64,000 nucleotides of DNA from Mycosarcoma maydis (GCF_000328475.2 NC_026478.1:372001-436000); one strand, 5' to 3'; shown: positions 9,001 through 20,088, numbered from the stretch's first letter. The notes: generated by a model not told the origin, from the sequence alone. Numbers and translations are program-made.

Positions 9001-11758
9001 CAACCCTCAAACGCGTCCGCGCACTTCGTCCCTGCTTCCTTCTTTTGGGTTCAGTCGAAGCCGCACAGGCTCCTCCGCAGGCCTGGAGGGATCTGGAAAG
9101 AGCCCTGGCACCTTTGGCAGCAGCACTCGCTCTGCATCTGGCGGCTTCCGGCGAGATCCGAGTGAGCCTGCCGGTCTGTCTGCTTCGAACTCACAGCTGG
9201 CGGAAGTCGCGGAAGTCAACGGCGGTGCCCAGTCGCCGCGGGTCTCGTCCAGCTCGCGACCGTCGTTCAGCAGGCAGCTGTCCGCAAGCACGGGCCTGTC
9301 CGATGCGGGTGCTAAGCAGGCCAAGCCTGAGAAAAAGTTCTCCTTGTCCGCCTTCCTGCCTTATGAAGATGAGGACGCGCCCGAATATGCAGAACGGATC
9401 GCTTCGACGGCACCAAAGTCGCAGATCGCCGCCGTCTTGGCGTCAAGCGCCGACACGTTTTACGTGGACGCCCTCCATCACTTTATGACACGCTTCTGGT
9501 TCAACAGCCTGCCGCTCGATATCGCCTTACGAAAGCTGCTCATGGACTTGCACTTGCCCAAGGAGACGCAGCAAATTGACCGCGTGATGGAGGCTTTTGC
9601 AAAACGGTACAACGAGTGCAACAGCGGCCTGTTTGCCTCTGATGACCAGCCTTACATCTTGGCCTTCTCGCTGATGATGCTGCACACGGATGCTTTCAAC
9701 AAGAACGCCAAGAACAAGATGACCAAGGCCGACTACCTCAGAAACACGGGTGCCAGCGGGGTGCCGACCGAGATCCTGGAATATCTATACGACAATCTGA
9801 CCTTCACCCAGTTCATTTACGTCGAGGACGAGGAGGGTGGCAAGCGGCGTCCATCCGAAGCTTCCGGCATGTCTCTGTCTGCGGCCAGCATTCCGTCATC
9901 ACTGGGTTCACAGTCCACGATGGCGGCAAACAACCGCCTAAGAATTGATCCTTACTTCCTCATCACACAAGGCCGACTCGGCGAGTTGCGTCCGGACCTG
10001 GAAGATGTCATTCCCGAGGACTCCCCCTTCTCTTTTACAGGCTCGCTATCGACGTTCGACGTGGATCGACTCAACTCGGCCTTCCTTCACGCTCCAAGCA
10101 TCGAGATTGTCACGACCAAGACGCAAATCGAACAGCCGGGCACAGCGACTCCCAACGCGCTTGAGATCGAGGAGGAAGTCGTCTCTCTCAAGGTCACCAA
10201 AGTCGGCGTGGTGAACCGCAAAGATGACGTTTCAGATGGAGGCAAGAAAGCAGCTTCTCGAAAGTGGAAGACGAGCGGTCTCTTGCTGACGGGCTCGCAG
10301 TTGTTGCTCTTCAAGGACGTCATCTGGATCAACGCCCTGCAGTCGCAGATCCTGGACCAGGCAGGCGACTCGCTCCTGTGCAATGGTATCCCAACCAAGG
10401 ATGACACCACCAGCGACGTTGTTGAAGGCGGCGTTGTGATCTCGCCTAGGATCACCTACTTTAAGCCGGATGGCGTCATTTCGCTGGCAGACGCTGTGGC
10501 GGTCAAGGATAACTCGTATGGCAAGTACGACTTTGTGTTCCGATTGCTCGCAGCCAAGGGTAGGCAGTACCTTGTGCAGGCTCAGAGTGAAGACGACATG
10601 AACGACTGGATTCACAAGATCAACTTTTGCGCCAGCTTCCGCACGTGCAACATCAAGATCCGTGGTCTCGACCTTGCGCCTCGTTCCGGATTCATGGAAG
10701 GGTTGGATCGACGAGAAATGCTTGAGGAGCGCTTGGCCCGTGCGAACCTTTCGAGGACTTCATTTGACCACACATCTCGAAGGCTGGACGCGGACGACAG
10801 CGGAAGTTCGACGCCTGTAGCCGACGAAAGAGGCGACAGTTCGCGAGAGGGTACTCTTCGTCGAAGCATGGAACCGACGTCGAGACCGAGTGAATTCGAT
10901 CCACCCGCTCGGCCTCGTTCGTCGGCTTCTCACCGACAGAGCCCAGCGTCTTCTGCGATCCAGAAGCGTGCTAGGGCGCGTCGCGAGATGATGCTTACCA
11001 AGATCGCCGAGACTGAAGTACAGTTGGAGCGAGCGACGGCTCGCTTGACGGACGAGATTCGGCTGGCTCGACACTTTGCCATTTTGACGCCGTTCCTCAA
11101 GTCGACGCGCGACCGCATCGAGATGTCGGCTCTGCCGCTGGCCAGCCGCATTCGAGCGCATCGTCTAGATGTAGCCAAGGCGCAGTCGCGATGCCAGATC
11201 TTGCGACTGGATCTGGCTGCTGGCGAACGCGTGGCTCGAGCGCTGCTTCCCAACAGCTATTTGTCGTCATCGGCGATGCGGGCTTCTGGTCGCATGCTAC
11301 CTGCCACAATGGGTACGCCGCAGCTGTTGGAGCTTGGTCACATGTCGGATTCGCAGGCGCGGTTCGAAGAGCTTTTCGCACCAGTAGGAAAAGACGGCAG
11401 CAGCAGCATTAGCAGCAGCGGCTATGACTCTTCTTCGGTACCGGCTTCACTGTCCGGAACGGTGAACAAGCCAGCTTCGCATCAGAGAAACCAGATGAAT
11501 TTGAACGCTGTTTCGGAGCAGCCGGCGGACGAGTCGCCGGTCATGTCGAGTAGACAGCAGTTGGATGAGCGCGAAGAAGGAGCAAGTCAAGTGGAAAGGC
11601 GCGCCGCTGGAGACGAAGTACCCGAGGACTGGGAATTGAGTCAAGTTGCACGTCCAGGCACCAATCGTATCAGTCTGGTGGATCTGCCCTCGCCGAACGA
11701 GTTAGAGCAAGCTACAGGTGGGCGCTTCCGATTCGGTCTCAGGTCAGCGGCCGAGTGA
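6002..11758 (+). CDS. Arf guanine-nucleotide exchange factor with Sec7, PH and coiled-coil regions
   Basis: Single exon, 1918 residues from the ATG at 6002 (good context, G at +4); the frame is open further upstream but has no earlier ATG. Residues 1-1110 are disordered and rich in Ser, Ala and Pro. The Sec7 domain lies at about 1125-1285: LPLDIALRKLLMDLHLPKET carries the glutamate-finger region (KET), followed by QQIDRVMEAFAKRYNECN and the second motif YILAFSLMMLHTDAFN. A PH domain follows at about 1380-1545, ending in the typical tryptophan helix (DDMNDWIHKINF), then a coiled coil at about 1650-1745. The order Sec7-PH-coiled coil is that of EFA6-type and yeast Syt1-type exchange factors, which load GTP on Arf proteins at Golgi, endosome or plasma membrane. 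Assignment to Sec7 is firm; which Arf it serves is not visible. Confidence 0.95.
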   Translation: MVATLNGAERAPRTSTLQREPHRALEALSNFYGRFSTDSGSHRPRNTDASLSSNAGSIRRSSSGTEFYSNAHSVNGGEELSSSLEASASLPKSPRVHSSFSAAAVASASRSSLEKRNSQASMPNNALASPSARNSPADSSPRTTSSALADASYSNSGGGGPASGLVSSSMQNKGTSVDIAAINHYSPSSLSRTFPWLSSTTDAASKRDRVSSSPLYKHGIAPIKTDSPPIEQYSRGKGFGWNPNKDHATPKSASNVRLGTSSSHPDVHSRGLGFKSSSELDLPERMRSQRKGAPAPPRLSQDPIAFSIEEELRPHAHPSRSDSAFSRFGRAFRRKSKTGGEMRADYSAHAPAVPPLPRTPRNTSSQTPPAKPSDPFAEKALKASSGFVGRTPSKMGSVAGLNEQNRGMSKVSLARQPPTSGDTMTGENASARTEQKIIVYDETRTGQEFATMPSTSQQDHALASQNGDEQALKHPDSDDVLLTTDTAPANASFDTPSPTSRPISDSSEQPLTTDSSSSNAHRSSLAFLASAISTGAITSEVEGASNEAQKESPESDEISQGLVDAHSPSHIETNATAPPSSDSTSRDPSADRRRLEPKSATRHDQIPSILTDFLSMDAELSAKDSEKQIAKTPSRSTRDEMFATDTSTDSSGLPMKRTISGNSDGRRSSASSSSKATRATKGVFMAPAAGPSMGGFVSPFYVAPLTSTDSGVATRASRPSGRRASATSDDSRSVNSGPRRGSSSLSSSLAIPDSAAVEEKQSTVVTRTNDDNADQPRELSETDKARKVKSFANLRASSKDQGQEALPRASTSRLPSPSALLHAPDDQKKASSPNLQPSVSTSAKGLPGLPSEESSPQSRSVSQRFFRRPQTSGAEAGLLGERSALSFANGEESTALQTGLVPGRASLDDAGRSSMPYSSSPTDNNFEMLAARDSSVTPSKSSEATERQSVTANMDRTRAFNLESKDSVILGRRPSEQSIGPISPSSSRLDSQGGAAGLFGNPQTRPRTSSLLPSFGFSRSRTGSSAGLEGSGKSPGTFGSSTRSASGGFRRDPSEPAGLSASNSQLAEVAEVNGGAQSPRVSSSSRPSFSRQLSASTGLSDAGAKQAKPEKKFSLSAFLPYEDEDAPEYAERIASTAPKSQIAAVLASSADTFYVDALHHFMTRFWFNSLPLDIALRKLLMDLHLPKETQQIDRVMEAFAKRYNECNSGLFASDDQPYILAFSLMMLHTDAFNKNAKNKMTKADYLRNTGASGVPTEILEYLYDNLTFTQFIYVEDEEGGKRRPSEASGMSLSAASIPSSLGSQSTMAANNRLRIDPYFLITQGRLGELRPDLEDVIPEDSPFSFTGSLSTFDVDRLNSAFLHAPSIEIVTTKTQIEQPGTATPNALEIEEEVVSLKVTKVGVVNRKDDVSDGGKKAASRKWKTSGLLLTGSQLLLFKDVIWINALQSQILDQAGDSLLCNGIPTKDDTTSDVVEGGVVISPRITYFKPDGVISLADAVAVKDNSYGKYDFVFRLLAAKGRQYLVQAQSEDDMNDWIHKINFCASFRTCNIKIRGLDLAPRSGFMEGLDRREMLEERLARANLSRTSFDHTSRRLDADDSGSSTPVADERGDSSREGTLRRSMEPTSRPSEFDPPARPRSSASHRQSPASSAIQKRARARREMMLTKIAETEVQLERATARLTDEIRLARHFAILTPFLKSTRDRIEMSALPLASRIRAHRLDVAKAQSRCQILRLDLAAGERVARALLPNSYLSSSAMRASGRMLPATMGTPQLLELGHMSDSQARFEELFAPVGKDGSSSISSSGYDSSSVPASLSGTVNKPASHQRNQMNLNAVSEQPADESPVMSSRQQLDEREEGASQVERRAAGDEVPEDWELSQVARPGTNRISLVDLPSPNELEQATGGRFRFGLRSAAE

Positions 11759-13808
11759 TATGCACGTTTGCACAAACATGTATGTTGTGGCGGCCGGACT
11801 GAGCCGTCGGACCAAGCTCTCAGAGAAATTGGCTCGGTCTCCACGTTCGGAAGAACACGTTGGTTATTGTTTGACATCAGAGTAATGGATCATAGGCACT
11901 CCGCATATGCAATCGTGATTGTTGACGGGCATGCGCAATCAGAATCACGAATGAAAGTTGGCGTGGGATCTGGACACGATTTTCCTGGGCGAGAAGACAG
12001 ATTGTGCACGTTGGGATGCGGGGTAAGATTTCTAGTTGCTTCTTTGCATGGACGCTTGTTTTCGCGCGAAAATAGGGAGCTGAACGCGACAGCTACGCAC
12101 GGGAAGCCACAAAGCCACGAAGATCGGTGCGACTCGTGCGTGGTGATGTCGGCTTGATGTTGGGCTCAAAGTGCCACGGCTGCCTGGCCGACGATTGGGT
12201 TTGGCCCAATTCTCATGTACAGTATACAAGATTGCAATGAGGCTGATTCAAGCAAATGAAAGTCGTCATGATGGTTGGTTTCCCATGTTATCTCAGAGCG
12301 CTCGTGGCCGACAGATTTGTACGATGCACTGAGCGTTGTTGCCCGATTCCAGACTCCAGATTCACGATTCCAGATCGACAGTCCATTGGAAAACCGTGAA
12401 TGTGCAGTGCGCCGAAAACGAGCATGGAGCGCATAAAATGAATGTGAAAGCCTGTGTGTGGAGTAGAGAGTCAAAACGCGACGCAAAATCTGTAAACATG
12501 TTGCAATCATCAATTCGTGCCCGGAAAGCACGGACATGTTTCGAGGTGTGCGCAAACGCTGGCTCTTCTTGAACGCTCGTGTGTGTCACCGGATCCAGCG
12601 TTTCACCTGTAACCGGAACATTGAGTCGACGCTTCTCGCTTCTTGCACGCTAACAGGTGCACTTTTCACAAGAACATCCATGTATGCACTTGTGTGGCAC
12701 CCCAAGCCAACTCGTGCGAGATGCCTTTCTCATCAAACCGAATCCTATGGGGCAACACGCTTCTCACGATCTCATTCTCGGCTGCCGTTGCTCGCATGTT
12801 TCTTTCCATCTGTTTCCAACGCGCTTGTTTCCATTCGAGCAAGCCAAGTCGTTAGCAGCCTAGCAAGCTTTGCAAGCTTTGCAAGCTTTGCAGTGTGATC
12901 AAACACCGGCTTGAACAAGTTCTCTTCCCGTGACGTGTGATGCTGTTGAACAGTTCTGGCAAGCAAAAGAGCTCAACCCTCTCATGTGACGCTCACACGA
13001 GCGAGACTGCAAGACGAGCTTATTGCAAGAGAGGGGATGCGGATACGGCACACTCGGAAATTTCGAGTGTGGGGTAACTTGACTCGATCCAAGCAATCAC
13101 GAATGGGTTGTTTCGTCTGCGTCAGCACAAGCAGTTTCGAGTCGGTGCGTACGAGTGGATCGAATGCCGAGCCTAGCAAGCGTCCGAGAAAACCAAAAAA
13201 GGTGTGTGTGTGTGCGCGTGTGCGCGTGTGCGCGTGTGCGCGTGCTTCTTGCTCCGGCAGCAAGGGTGAGCGGAAGGACCGGTTGAGAGAGCAAGACAAG
13301 GCCGTGTGCTAAGTTAGGCAGAAGAAACTCCACTTGGACCTTTTTGACTGACCGTACGCTCAAGCTTGGGCAAGGCGCAGAGAGCCATCAACTCATTCGT
13401 GATTTCCTCTGGCGAATCGCCGCGTCGGTTGGTGAGTAGAGTTGCTTCTTAGAAACAGCTGGCGTCTGGCGAGCTAGCAAGGGTGAGAACCACAGAGCTC
13501 TCGATCAACGGACGGCATTCACACTCGAAGCTCTTACACCAGCTCCGCTTAAGACGCTTGCTTGCTCCCTGCGCCCATTCAAATACCCGTTGCTTCTGCG
13601 ATTATCCTACCTTTCCTATTATCGCTAAGCTCGGTTCTACCCTTTCCCTCCTGGCTCCTGTCTCTTGCTTCCATCCCAGAGGACTCCGCCCTCATACATA
13701 CCCCAGACGGCTGCTTACTACCTCTCGCACCCGTTCATCTTAGAACGCATTCGTCGACTATCGCCTTTCAACTCACAGCCGCATACCCCGGCACGAACAT
13801 CTTGGAAA
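11759..13808. other. Intergenic, upstream region of FOX2
   Basis: About 2 kb without a supported gene. It holds scattered TCACGA motifs (for example about 11914 and 12360), a 9-bp tandem repeat GCAAGCTTT (12863-12892), a GT/GC microsatellite (13202-13245), and a CT-rich stretch (13590-13690) close to the FOX2 start. Confidence 0.5.
13202..13245. repeat. GT/GTGTGCGC microsatellite
   Basis: An alternating purine-pyrimidine tract built from GT units and four GCGCGTGT-like units, 560-600 bp upstream of the FOX2 start. Such tracts are length-variable and can adopt Z-DNA. Confidence 0.9.
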
Positions 13809-16800
13809 ATGTCCGACTTCCCCTCCACGGAGAACGGCAAGATCTCGTTCAAGGGTCGCGTCGTCGTGGTCACCGGTGCCGGTAACGGTCTTGGTAAAGC
13901 GTGAGTAGAAAACATGATTCACCTCGACGCGCATCGAAGCAGCTCTCGACCGGCACGATTTGGCCATGAGCTGCACCAAGCGTCGGCTTGTAATCGTAGC
14001 TTAGCAAGGAAATGATTGTACTGACGTGGATCTTTTCATGTTTTTCAACCTTTTGTCTGTCGCCTTGTCTGTTCCTACATCTACCATTGCAGATACGCGC
14101 TCTTTTTTGCTTCGCGCGGCGCAAAGATTCTCGTAAACGATCTCGGCCCTTCCGCCCAAGACAAGAACAAGAAGGCTGCCGATGTTGTGGTCGAGGAAAT
14201 CACCAAGGCCGGCGGCGAGGCCATCGCCAACTACAACTCGAACACCGAGGGTGACAAGATCATCCAGCAGGTGATCGACAAGTGGGGCCGCGTTGATGTT
14301 GTCATCAACAACGCAGGTATCCTTCGTGACAAATCGTAAGTTCTTTGCGTTCCCTCGATCCAGCGCGCGCGCCTGCCCGCCAATCGATCTCTGCTTGCAC
14401 GACGATGCCTCAACGCAGATCGGCTGACCAAAACACTCTTGCTCTCTCAACGCATCTACAGCTTCAAGGCCATGACTGACAAGGAATGGGACCAGATCAT
14501 CGCTGTTCACATTACCGGCTCGTACGCCTGTGCCAAGGCTGCATGGCCCCACATGCGCAAGCAAAAGTTCGGCCGCATCATCAACACCTCGTCCGCTGCC
14601 GGTATCTATGGCAACTTCGGTCAGGCCAACTATGCGGCCGCCAAGCATGCCATGATCGGTTTCGGTAAGACACTCGCCATCGAGGGTGCCAAGTACAACA
14701 TTCTTTCCAACATTCTCGCCCCTGTCGCCGCCAGTCAGCTGACTGCGACCGTCATGCCCCCCGAGATGCTCGAGAACCTGACGCCCGACTATGTCGTCCC
14801 TATCGTTGCCTATCTCGTCTCTGCAGAGAACAAGGAGGTCTCTGGCCAGGTCTTCGAGTGCGGTGCCGGCTTCTTCGCGCAGGTGCGTCGCGAGCGCAGC
14901 CGTGGTGTGGTCTTCAAGACTGACGACTCGTTCACCCCTGCTGCTGTTCGTGCCAGGATCGACGAGATTCTGGACTACGACGAGAAGCCGGAATACCCCT
15001 TCCGCATCACGGATGCCAACCACATGGAGTTCCTCGAGCGTGCCAAGGAGGCCAAGACCAACGACCAGGGTGAAGGTCCCGTGCGCTTTGAAAACAAGAC
15101 GGTGCTCGTGACCGGTGCCGGTGCTGGTCTCGGTCGTGCCTACGCTCTCATGTTTGGCAAGCTGGGAGCCAACGTGGTGGTCAACGACTTCCTCGAGAAG
15201 AACGCCAACGCTGTGGTCGACGAGATCAAGAAGGCGGGCGGCAAGGCTGCGCCTGCTGTCGGTTCGGTCGAGGACGGCGACAAGATTGTCAAGGCGGCTA
15301 CCGACGCTTTCGGCTCGCTGCACGTCGTCATCAACAACGCCGGTATCCTGCGCGACAAGTCGTTCGCTGCCATGTCGGACCAGGAGTGGCACGCCGTTCT
15401 CAACACGCACTTGCGCGGTACCTACAGCATCTGCCACGCTGCCTGGCCCATCTTCCAGCAGCAAAAGTACGGTCGTATCGTCAACACCACCTCGGCTGTC
15501 GGTATCTACGGCAATTTTGGTCAGGCCAACTACTCGACTGCCAAAGCGGGCATCATTGGCTTCACCAACACGCTCGGTATCGAGGGGAAGAAGTACAACA
15601 TCTTGGCAAACACGATCGCTCCGAACGCTGGTACCGCCATGACGGCCACCATCTGGCCTCAGGAGATGGTGGATGCCTTCAAGCCCGAATATGTCGCTCC
15701 CATGGTCGGTTACCTGGCGAGCGAGGCCAACGAGGACCTCACCTCGAGCCTGTTTGAGGTCTCGGGTGGTTGGGTCGCAGCTGTGCGCTGGCAGCGTGCC
15801 GGTGGCCACGCCTTCAGCCACGGCAAGCCTCCCACGCCAGAAAAGATTGTCAAGAAGTGGAGCAAGATTGCCGACTTTGAGACCAACCCATCGTGGCCCA
15901 CAAGTCCAAGCGACTCGCTCGGCGACATTGTCTCGAACTTTGGCCAGTCAGAGGATGACGATGACGACGAGGATGACGCGGCTGGTGGCGACTACAGCGA
16001 CCCTGAAGACCCCGAGATTGTGCAACAGGCCAAGAAGGACCCCATCGACGATTCGGAGTTCTCGTACGGCGAGCGCGATGTGATCCTGTACAATCTGGGC
16101 GTGGGTGCTACCGAGAAGGACCTCGACTTGGTGTTTGAGCAGGATGATGACTTCAAGGCGGTGCCCACTTTTGGCGTGATTCCTCAGTTCATGGCGAGCG
16201 GAGGTATCCCTCTGGACTGGCTGCCCAACTTCAGCCCGATGATGCTTCTGCACGGTGAGCAGTACCTTGCCATCAAGAAATCCATCCCTACGAGCGCTAC
16301 GCTGGTCAACAAGCCCAAATTGATGGAGGTGCTGGACAAGGGCAAGGCTGCTGCAGTTACCTCGGTCGTTCACACCCACGACAAGGAGAGCGGCGACCTG
16401 GTGTTTGAGAGCCAGAGCACCGTCTTCATTCGTGGCTCGGGAGGCTTCGGGGGCAAAAAGACGGGCAAGGACCGTGGTGCTGCGTCGGCGGCCAACAAAC
16501 CACCGTCGCGCAAGCCGGACAAAGTGGTGACGGAAAAGACGACGCTTAGCCAGGCGGCGCTGTACCGTCTTTCAGGCGACTACAACCCGCTACACATTGA
16601 CCCCAGCTTTGCTCAGGTTGGTGGCTTCGAGAAACCCATCCTGCACGGACTGTGCTCGTTTGGTATCTCGGGCAAGCACGTGTTCCGCGAGTTTGGCGCG
16701 TACAAGGACATCAAGGTGCGCTTCACAGGCCATGTGTTCCCCGGCGAGACGCTGGAGACGAGCATGTGGAAGGAGGGCAACAAGGTCATCTTTACCACTC

Positions 16801-16862
16801 GTGTCGTTGAGCGCGACACGCAGGCGCTCGGTGCTGCTGCCGTCACGCTTGCCGACGAGTAA
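13809..16862 (+). CDS. FOX2: Peroxisomal multifunctional beta-oxidation enzyme (hydroxyacyl-CoA dehydrogenase / enoyl-CoA hydratase 2)
   Basis: Exons 13809-13900, 14093-14335 and 14462-16862 give 911 residues, the usual length for fungal Fox2/Mfe2. Two tandem short-chain dehydrogenase domains (about residues 5-250 and 318-560) each carry a glycine motif (VTGAGNGLGKA, VTGAGAGLGRA), an NNAGILRDKS motif and a YxxxK catalytic pair (YAAAK, YSTAK). An acidic linker follows (run of Asp/Glu near 610). The C-terminal part (about 640-911) is a hot-dog hydratase-2/MaoC unit with LSGDYNPLHIDPSFA, containing the catalytic Asp and His. The protein hydrates trans-2-enoyl-CoA to the 3R-hydroxy form and oxidises it to 3-ketoacyl-CoA. 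The C-terminus is VTLADE, with no SKL-like PTS1, and no PTS2 is visible at the N-terminus, which is unusual for this enzyme. Confidence 0.97.
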
Positions 16863-17888
16863 CTCGTGAATGTATCGAGGAATGATTCAGATTCAGAGTC
16901 TCATGTGTTAATCAATCACAAATGTCAGTTGTGTTTCGCGAGCGAGCGTTGTGCGAGCGAGTGCATGGTGGTGAGATGGCTGAGCGGAACCAAGTCAGAA
17001 TGCATACGAGATGAGTCGTGAGTGCTGATGAGGACCAAATCGGTGACTCACAACTGTGAGGGTACGCGACGTCTCTGCTGAGGTACCGTGGCTGTCGTCA
17101 AGGTGTGTACTGTGTGTGCACTGAGCAGGATAGGCACTCTTATTCGTGATTCACGATTGTCTCGACGGATGTTCCGGGACGGTCCAGGAAAGTGGCGATT
17201 TGCGACACAACGAAGCGCCGTGCGCAGTCGTGCGTGGGGCGTCTCAGTCCTCAGCCTGCGGTGTGTCTGGACTTGATTCTAGATTCCGCGTTGGTGATTT
17301 ATTGAGGATTTTATTCACGATTGTGATTGAGCGGAAGAATATTCAATCGGGCGCCAGCGCGAAGTTGGATTCGTGATTGCACGGCGCTCCCGACATAAAG
17401 CGAGAGAGACTCACGACTTGTGACTGTAACTGCGTTGTGCGTCGGCTGGGCAACCAACACATGTCGCTGAGAACGCGCGCGTCTTGGATTCACGATTGCA
17501 ACGCTCAGGCTTGCGTGAAACGCCTCTGACTGGTGACTGTTGAAGCTCTGCTCGCAGTTGAGGATTCGTGATGACTTACAGGATTGATTGGTGCGAGACT
17601 CGTGACTTGATTGACATCCAGCAGCCCAACATCGCATTCACAATTCTCTTTGTCGATCCGTCTGCTCTTTCTCCAGGCGCCTTGCAAGTCTCAAGTCTCA
17701 TTTCAAACATTGCTCATCTTGCTCACAAAGCGGTGCGAGCGCTCATTGATCGACCGACGTGCTCAACCTCTTAGTTTGCCCACGCTTCATCAAGATCGCT
17801 CCCGCCGAGCTGCCAAAGTGGTTTGCCTGCATTCGATTCACATCCACATTGCGGCGTCGACTGTGGACTGGACTTGTGTGCATCCCTC
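16863..17888. other. Intergenic between FOX2 and the metal transporter
   Basis: No gene seen. TCACGA/TCGTGA motifs occur repeatedly (for example 17141-17160, about 17316, 17366, 17492 and 17563). Confidence 0.5.
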
Positions 17889-19796
17889 ATGCGCTTTCTT
17901 TTCCGTCCTCGCTCTGTCATCTCCACTAGTACTACTACTACCTCCACCACCGCAACGAGCTCGATCGCATCCGTCTACAACGATCAGCATCTCTGCATCC
18001 GAGCCATCGGTGCAAACAGGTCACTCCATTCGTATCGCCATCGTACCCTCGCTGCTCCCTCAGTAGCGCTTGCAAGAGCCAAAAGCACCCACCATCCGAC
18101 CCACCAAGCCTCAGCAACCAAGTCTCCCGTGCTGCCCAAACCCTCACATATCGCTTCTACACTTCCGTCCGAGGAAGCGCGTGTTTCCGCAACTCACCCT
18201 CCACCACCACCGCATCAAGGTCCACCTCGACTCGTACGCTACCAGGCTGAACATACACCCCAACTTGCGCTTTCGCTCTACCCTTCCTCCTTCACGCACG
18301 CTTCCTACCCGGATCCTCTCTCGTACCGTGCGCATCTTTCTAATCGACGCGCTCCAGCTAGCCTGTTTGGACTGTTTCCAAGCACAAGCGCCACAGCCGC
18401 AAGCTTGCAAGCAAGTTCGGATCCGTTTGCTTACCGTCAGTCTGGTTCAAGCTTCCAGACCAGTCCAGCTACGCCCACACAAGCTTCACAAGCTTCACAG
18501 GCCTCGCAGGCTTCGCCAGAATCCATCGTCGAGAGCAGCGAGACTGCCTCATCAAACATGGCGGCTTCGGCTTCGACGTCCTCCATCATCAACGCCGCCA
18601 AGACTGGCGAAGCGGAGCTGAATCAGCGCAAGAAGAACGGCTCTACGACAAGCGCTACCGGAGCGGGCGCTGCAGCTCCCAAGACCGACAGCACGCTTGG
18701 GCACCACGCTCACCACCATGGGCATGGCCATCACCACGACCACGGCTCGGCCGAAGAAGCGGACCAACTGCTCGCTGCTCTGAAAGGAAAAGGCGATCGA
18801 GGTTCCAACATCACGCTCGCCGGCCTGGTATCCAACGTCGGTCTCTGTGGTGCCAAAGGCGTCGCAGGAGTGTACCTGAATTCAGCGGCGTTGCTCGCGG
18901 ATGCGGCGCACTCGTTGTCCGACATGTTTGCGGATCTGGTGACTTTGTTCTGCTGGAAAATGTCGCAGAAACCGCCTTCGGCGTCGCATCCGCTGGGGTA
19001 CGGAAAGTACGAGACGATGGGATCGTTGGGTGTGAGTCTGGTGTTGGTGGCAGGAGCTGTGGGAATTGGGTTCCATTCGTACGGCTTACTGTTGGAAGCG
19101 TTGCAGCCGACGTTGCAGCATGCGCCTGCTGCTTTGCAGGCATTCGGGCAATTCACAGGCTCGTTGGCCAGCGCTGGAGGATTGTTGCATGATCATCATG
19201 ATCATGCTGGTTCGGCTGCTGCAGATGCCAATGGAGGCGTGCTTGATCCGAACGCCATGTGGTTTGCGTTACTCTCGATCGTCGTCAAAGAATGGCTCTA
19301 TCACGCCACGCTGAAAATCGCACGTCAGGAGAACTCTTCGGTTCTCGAAGCCAATGCTCTACACCACCGTTCCGACTCTCTCTCCTCGGCAGTTACCTTT
19401 CTAGCGATCGGAGGCTCGTACCTTGGCTTCCCCGTTCTCGACCCGCTCGGTGGCCTACTTGTCGCCGGCCTGATCGGCAAGCAAGGCGCCGACCTGCTCA
19501 TCGGCGCTCTTGCCGAACTCTCCGATCGAGGCGTAGACCCCGAGACGCTCCAAATCCTCGACCACGCCATCCTGCAAGTTCAAATCTCCAACCCTCTCCT
19601 CCAAGGCTGGAAAGACCTCAGAGCTGTCAAAAGCGGCGTTAGCACTTTCGCAGACGTCACCCTCCAACTCCCAAACGACACCACCCTCGTCCAAGCTAGC
19701 CATGTAGAAGCCGCCGTCAGAGACGCTCTTATGCATTCCATCAAGGGCGTCAAAGAGGTCAGAATCAGATTGGTCACCGTAGACGCTCCCAATTAA
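17889..19796 (+). CDS. Cation diffusion facilitator, mitochondrial Mmt1/Mmt2 type
   Basis: Single exon, 635 residues from the ATG at 17889; the frame is open upstream but without an ATG. The N-terminus MRFLFRPRSVIS is basic and hydroxylated like a mitochondrial presequence. Residues up to about 300 are low complexity and end in a histidine-rich stretch (HHAHHHGHGHHHDHG) that could bind metal. The transporter domain (about 300-560) has the paired metal-site motifs of this family: HSLSD in the second helix of the family fold and HHRSD in the fifth, plus SHPLGYGKYETMGSLG. A cytosol- or matrix-facing C-terminal domain follows (560-635). Yeast Mmt1/Mmt2 move iron across the inner mitochondrial membrane. 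The family is clear; iron as substrate is inferred from similarity. Confidence 0.88.
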   Translation: MRFLFRPRSVISTSTTTTSTTATSSIASVYNDQHLCIRAIGANRSLHSYRHRTLAAPSVALARAKSTHHPTHQASATKSPVLPKPSHIASTLPSEEARVSATHPPPPPHQGPPRLVRYQAEHTPQLALSLYPSSFTHASYPDPLSYRAHLSNRRAPASLFGLFPSTSATAASLQASSDPFAYRQSGSSFQTSPATPTQASQASQASQASPESIVESSETASSNMAASASTSSIINAAKTGEAELNQRKKNGSTTSATGAGAAAPKTDSTLGHHAHHHGHGHHHDHGSAEEADQLLAALKGKGDRGSNITLAGLVSNVGLCGAKGVAGVYLNSAALLADAAHSLSDMFADLVTLFCWKMSQKPPSASHPLGYGKYETMGSLGVSLVLVAGAVGIGFHSYGLLLEALQPTLQHAPAALQAFGQFTGSLASAGGLLHDHHDHAGSAAADANGGVLDPNAMWFALLSIVVKEWLYHATLKIARQENSSVLEANALHHRSDSLSSAVTFLAIGGSYLGFPVLDPLGGLLVAGLIGKQGADLLIGALAELSDRGVDPETLQILDHAILQVQISNPLLQGWKDLRAVKSGVSTFADVTLQLPNDTTLVQASHVEAAVRDALMHSIKGVKEVRIRLVTVDAPN

Positions 19797-20088
19797 CGTT
19801 AGAATCCACGCGTCTTCTCGCTCAACCTCACTTGCTCGTCTTTCCCAACGTGCAACTGTGACGGCTGATTCGCACTCTCATTTCTCTGCAAGCTTAAACC
19901 AGACGTCAAGCAGAAACCCCCCACATTCAACATCACATCTTGTTTCCAAAATTAGATTCGGCTGCTGCTGTGCGAGAATGCTGATACATGCTGCTGATCG
20001 GAATGGCCTGAAATGCTGAGAGGTGTTCGCGATGAAACAAAAGGAAAAAAATGGACTCGTAGCTACGGTCTCCCCGCCTTCATTTTGA

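Noticed and set aside
14001..15821. A 606-codon open frame on the minus strand across FOX2
   Set aside because: It lies antisense to a certain, highly biased gene; the open frame follows from the third-position C/G bias and its product (repetitive Val, Asp, Leu, Gly) has no domain.
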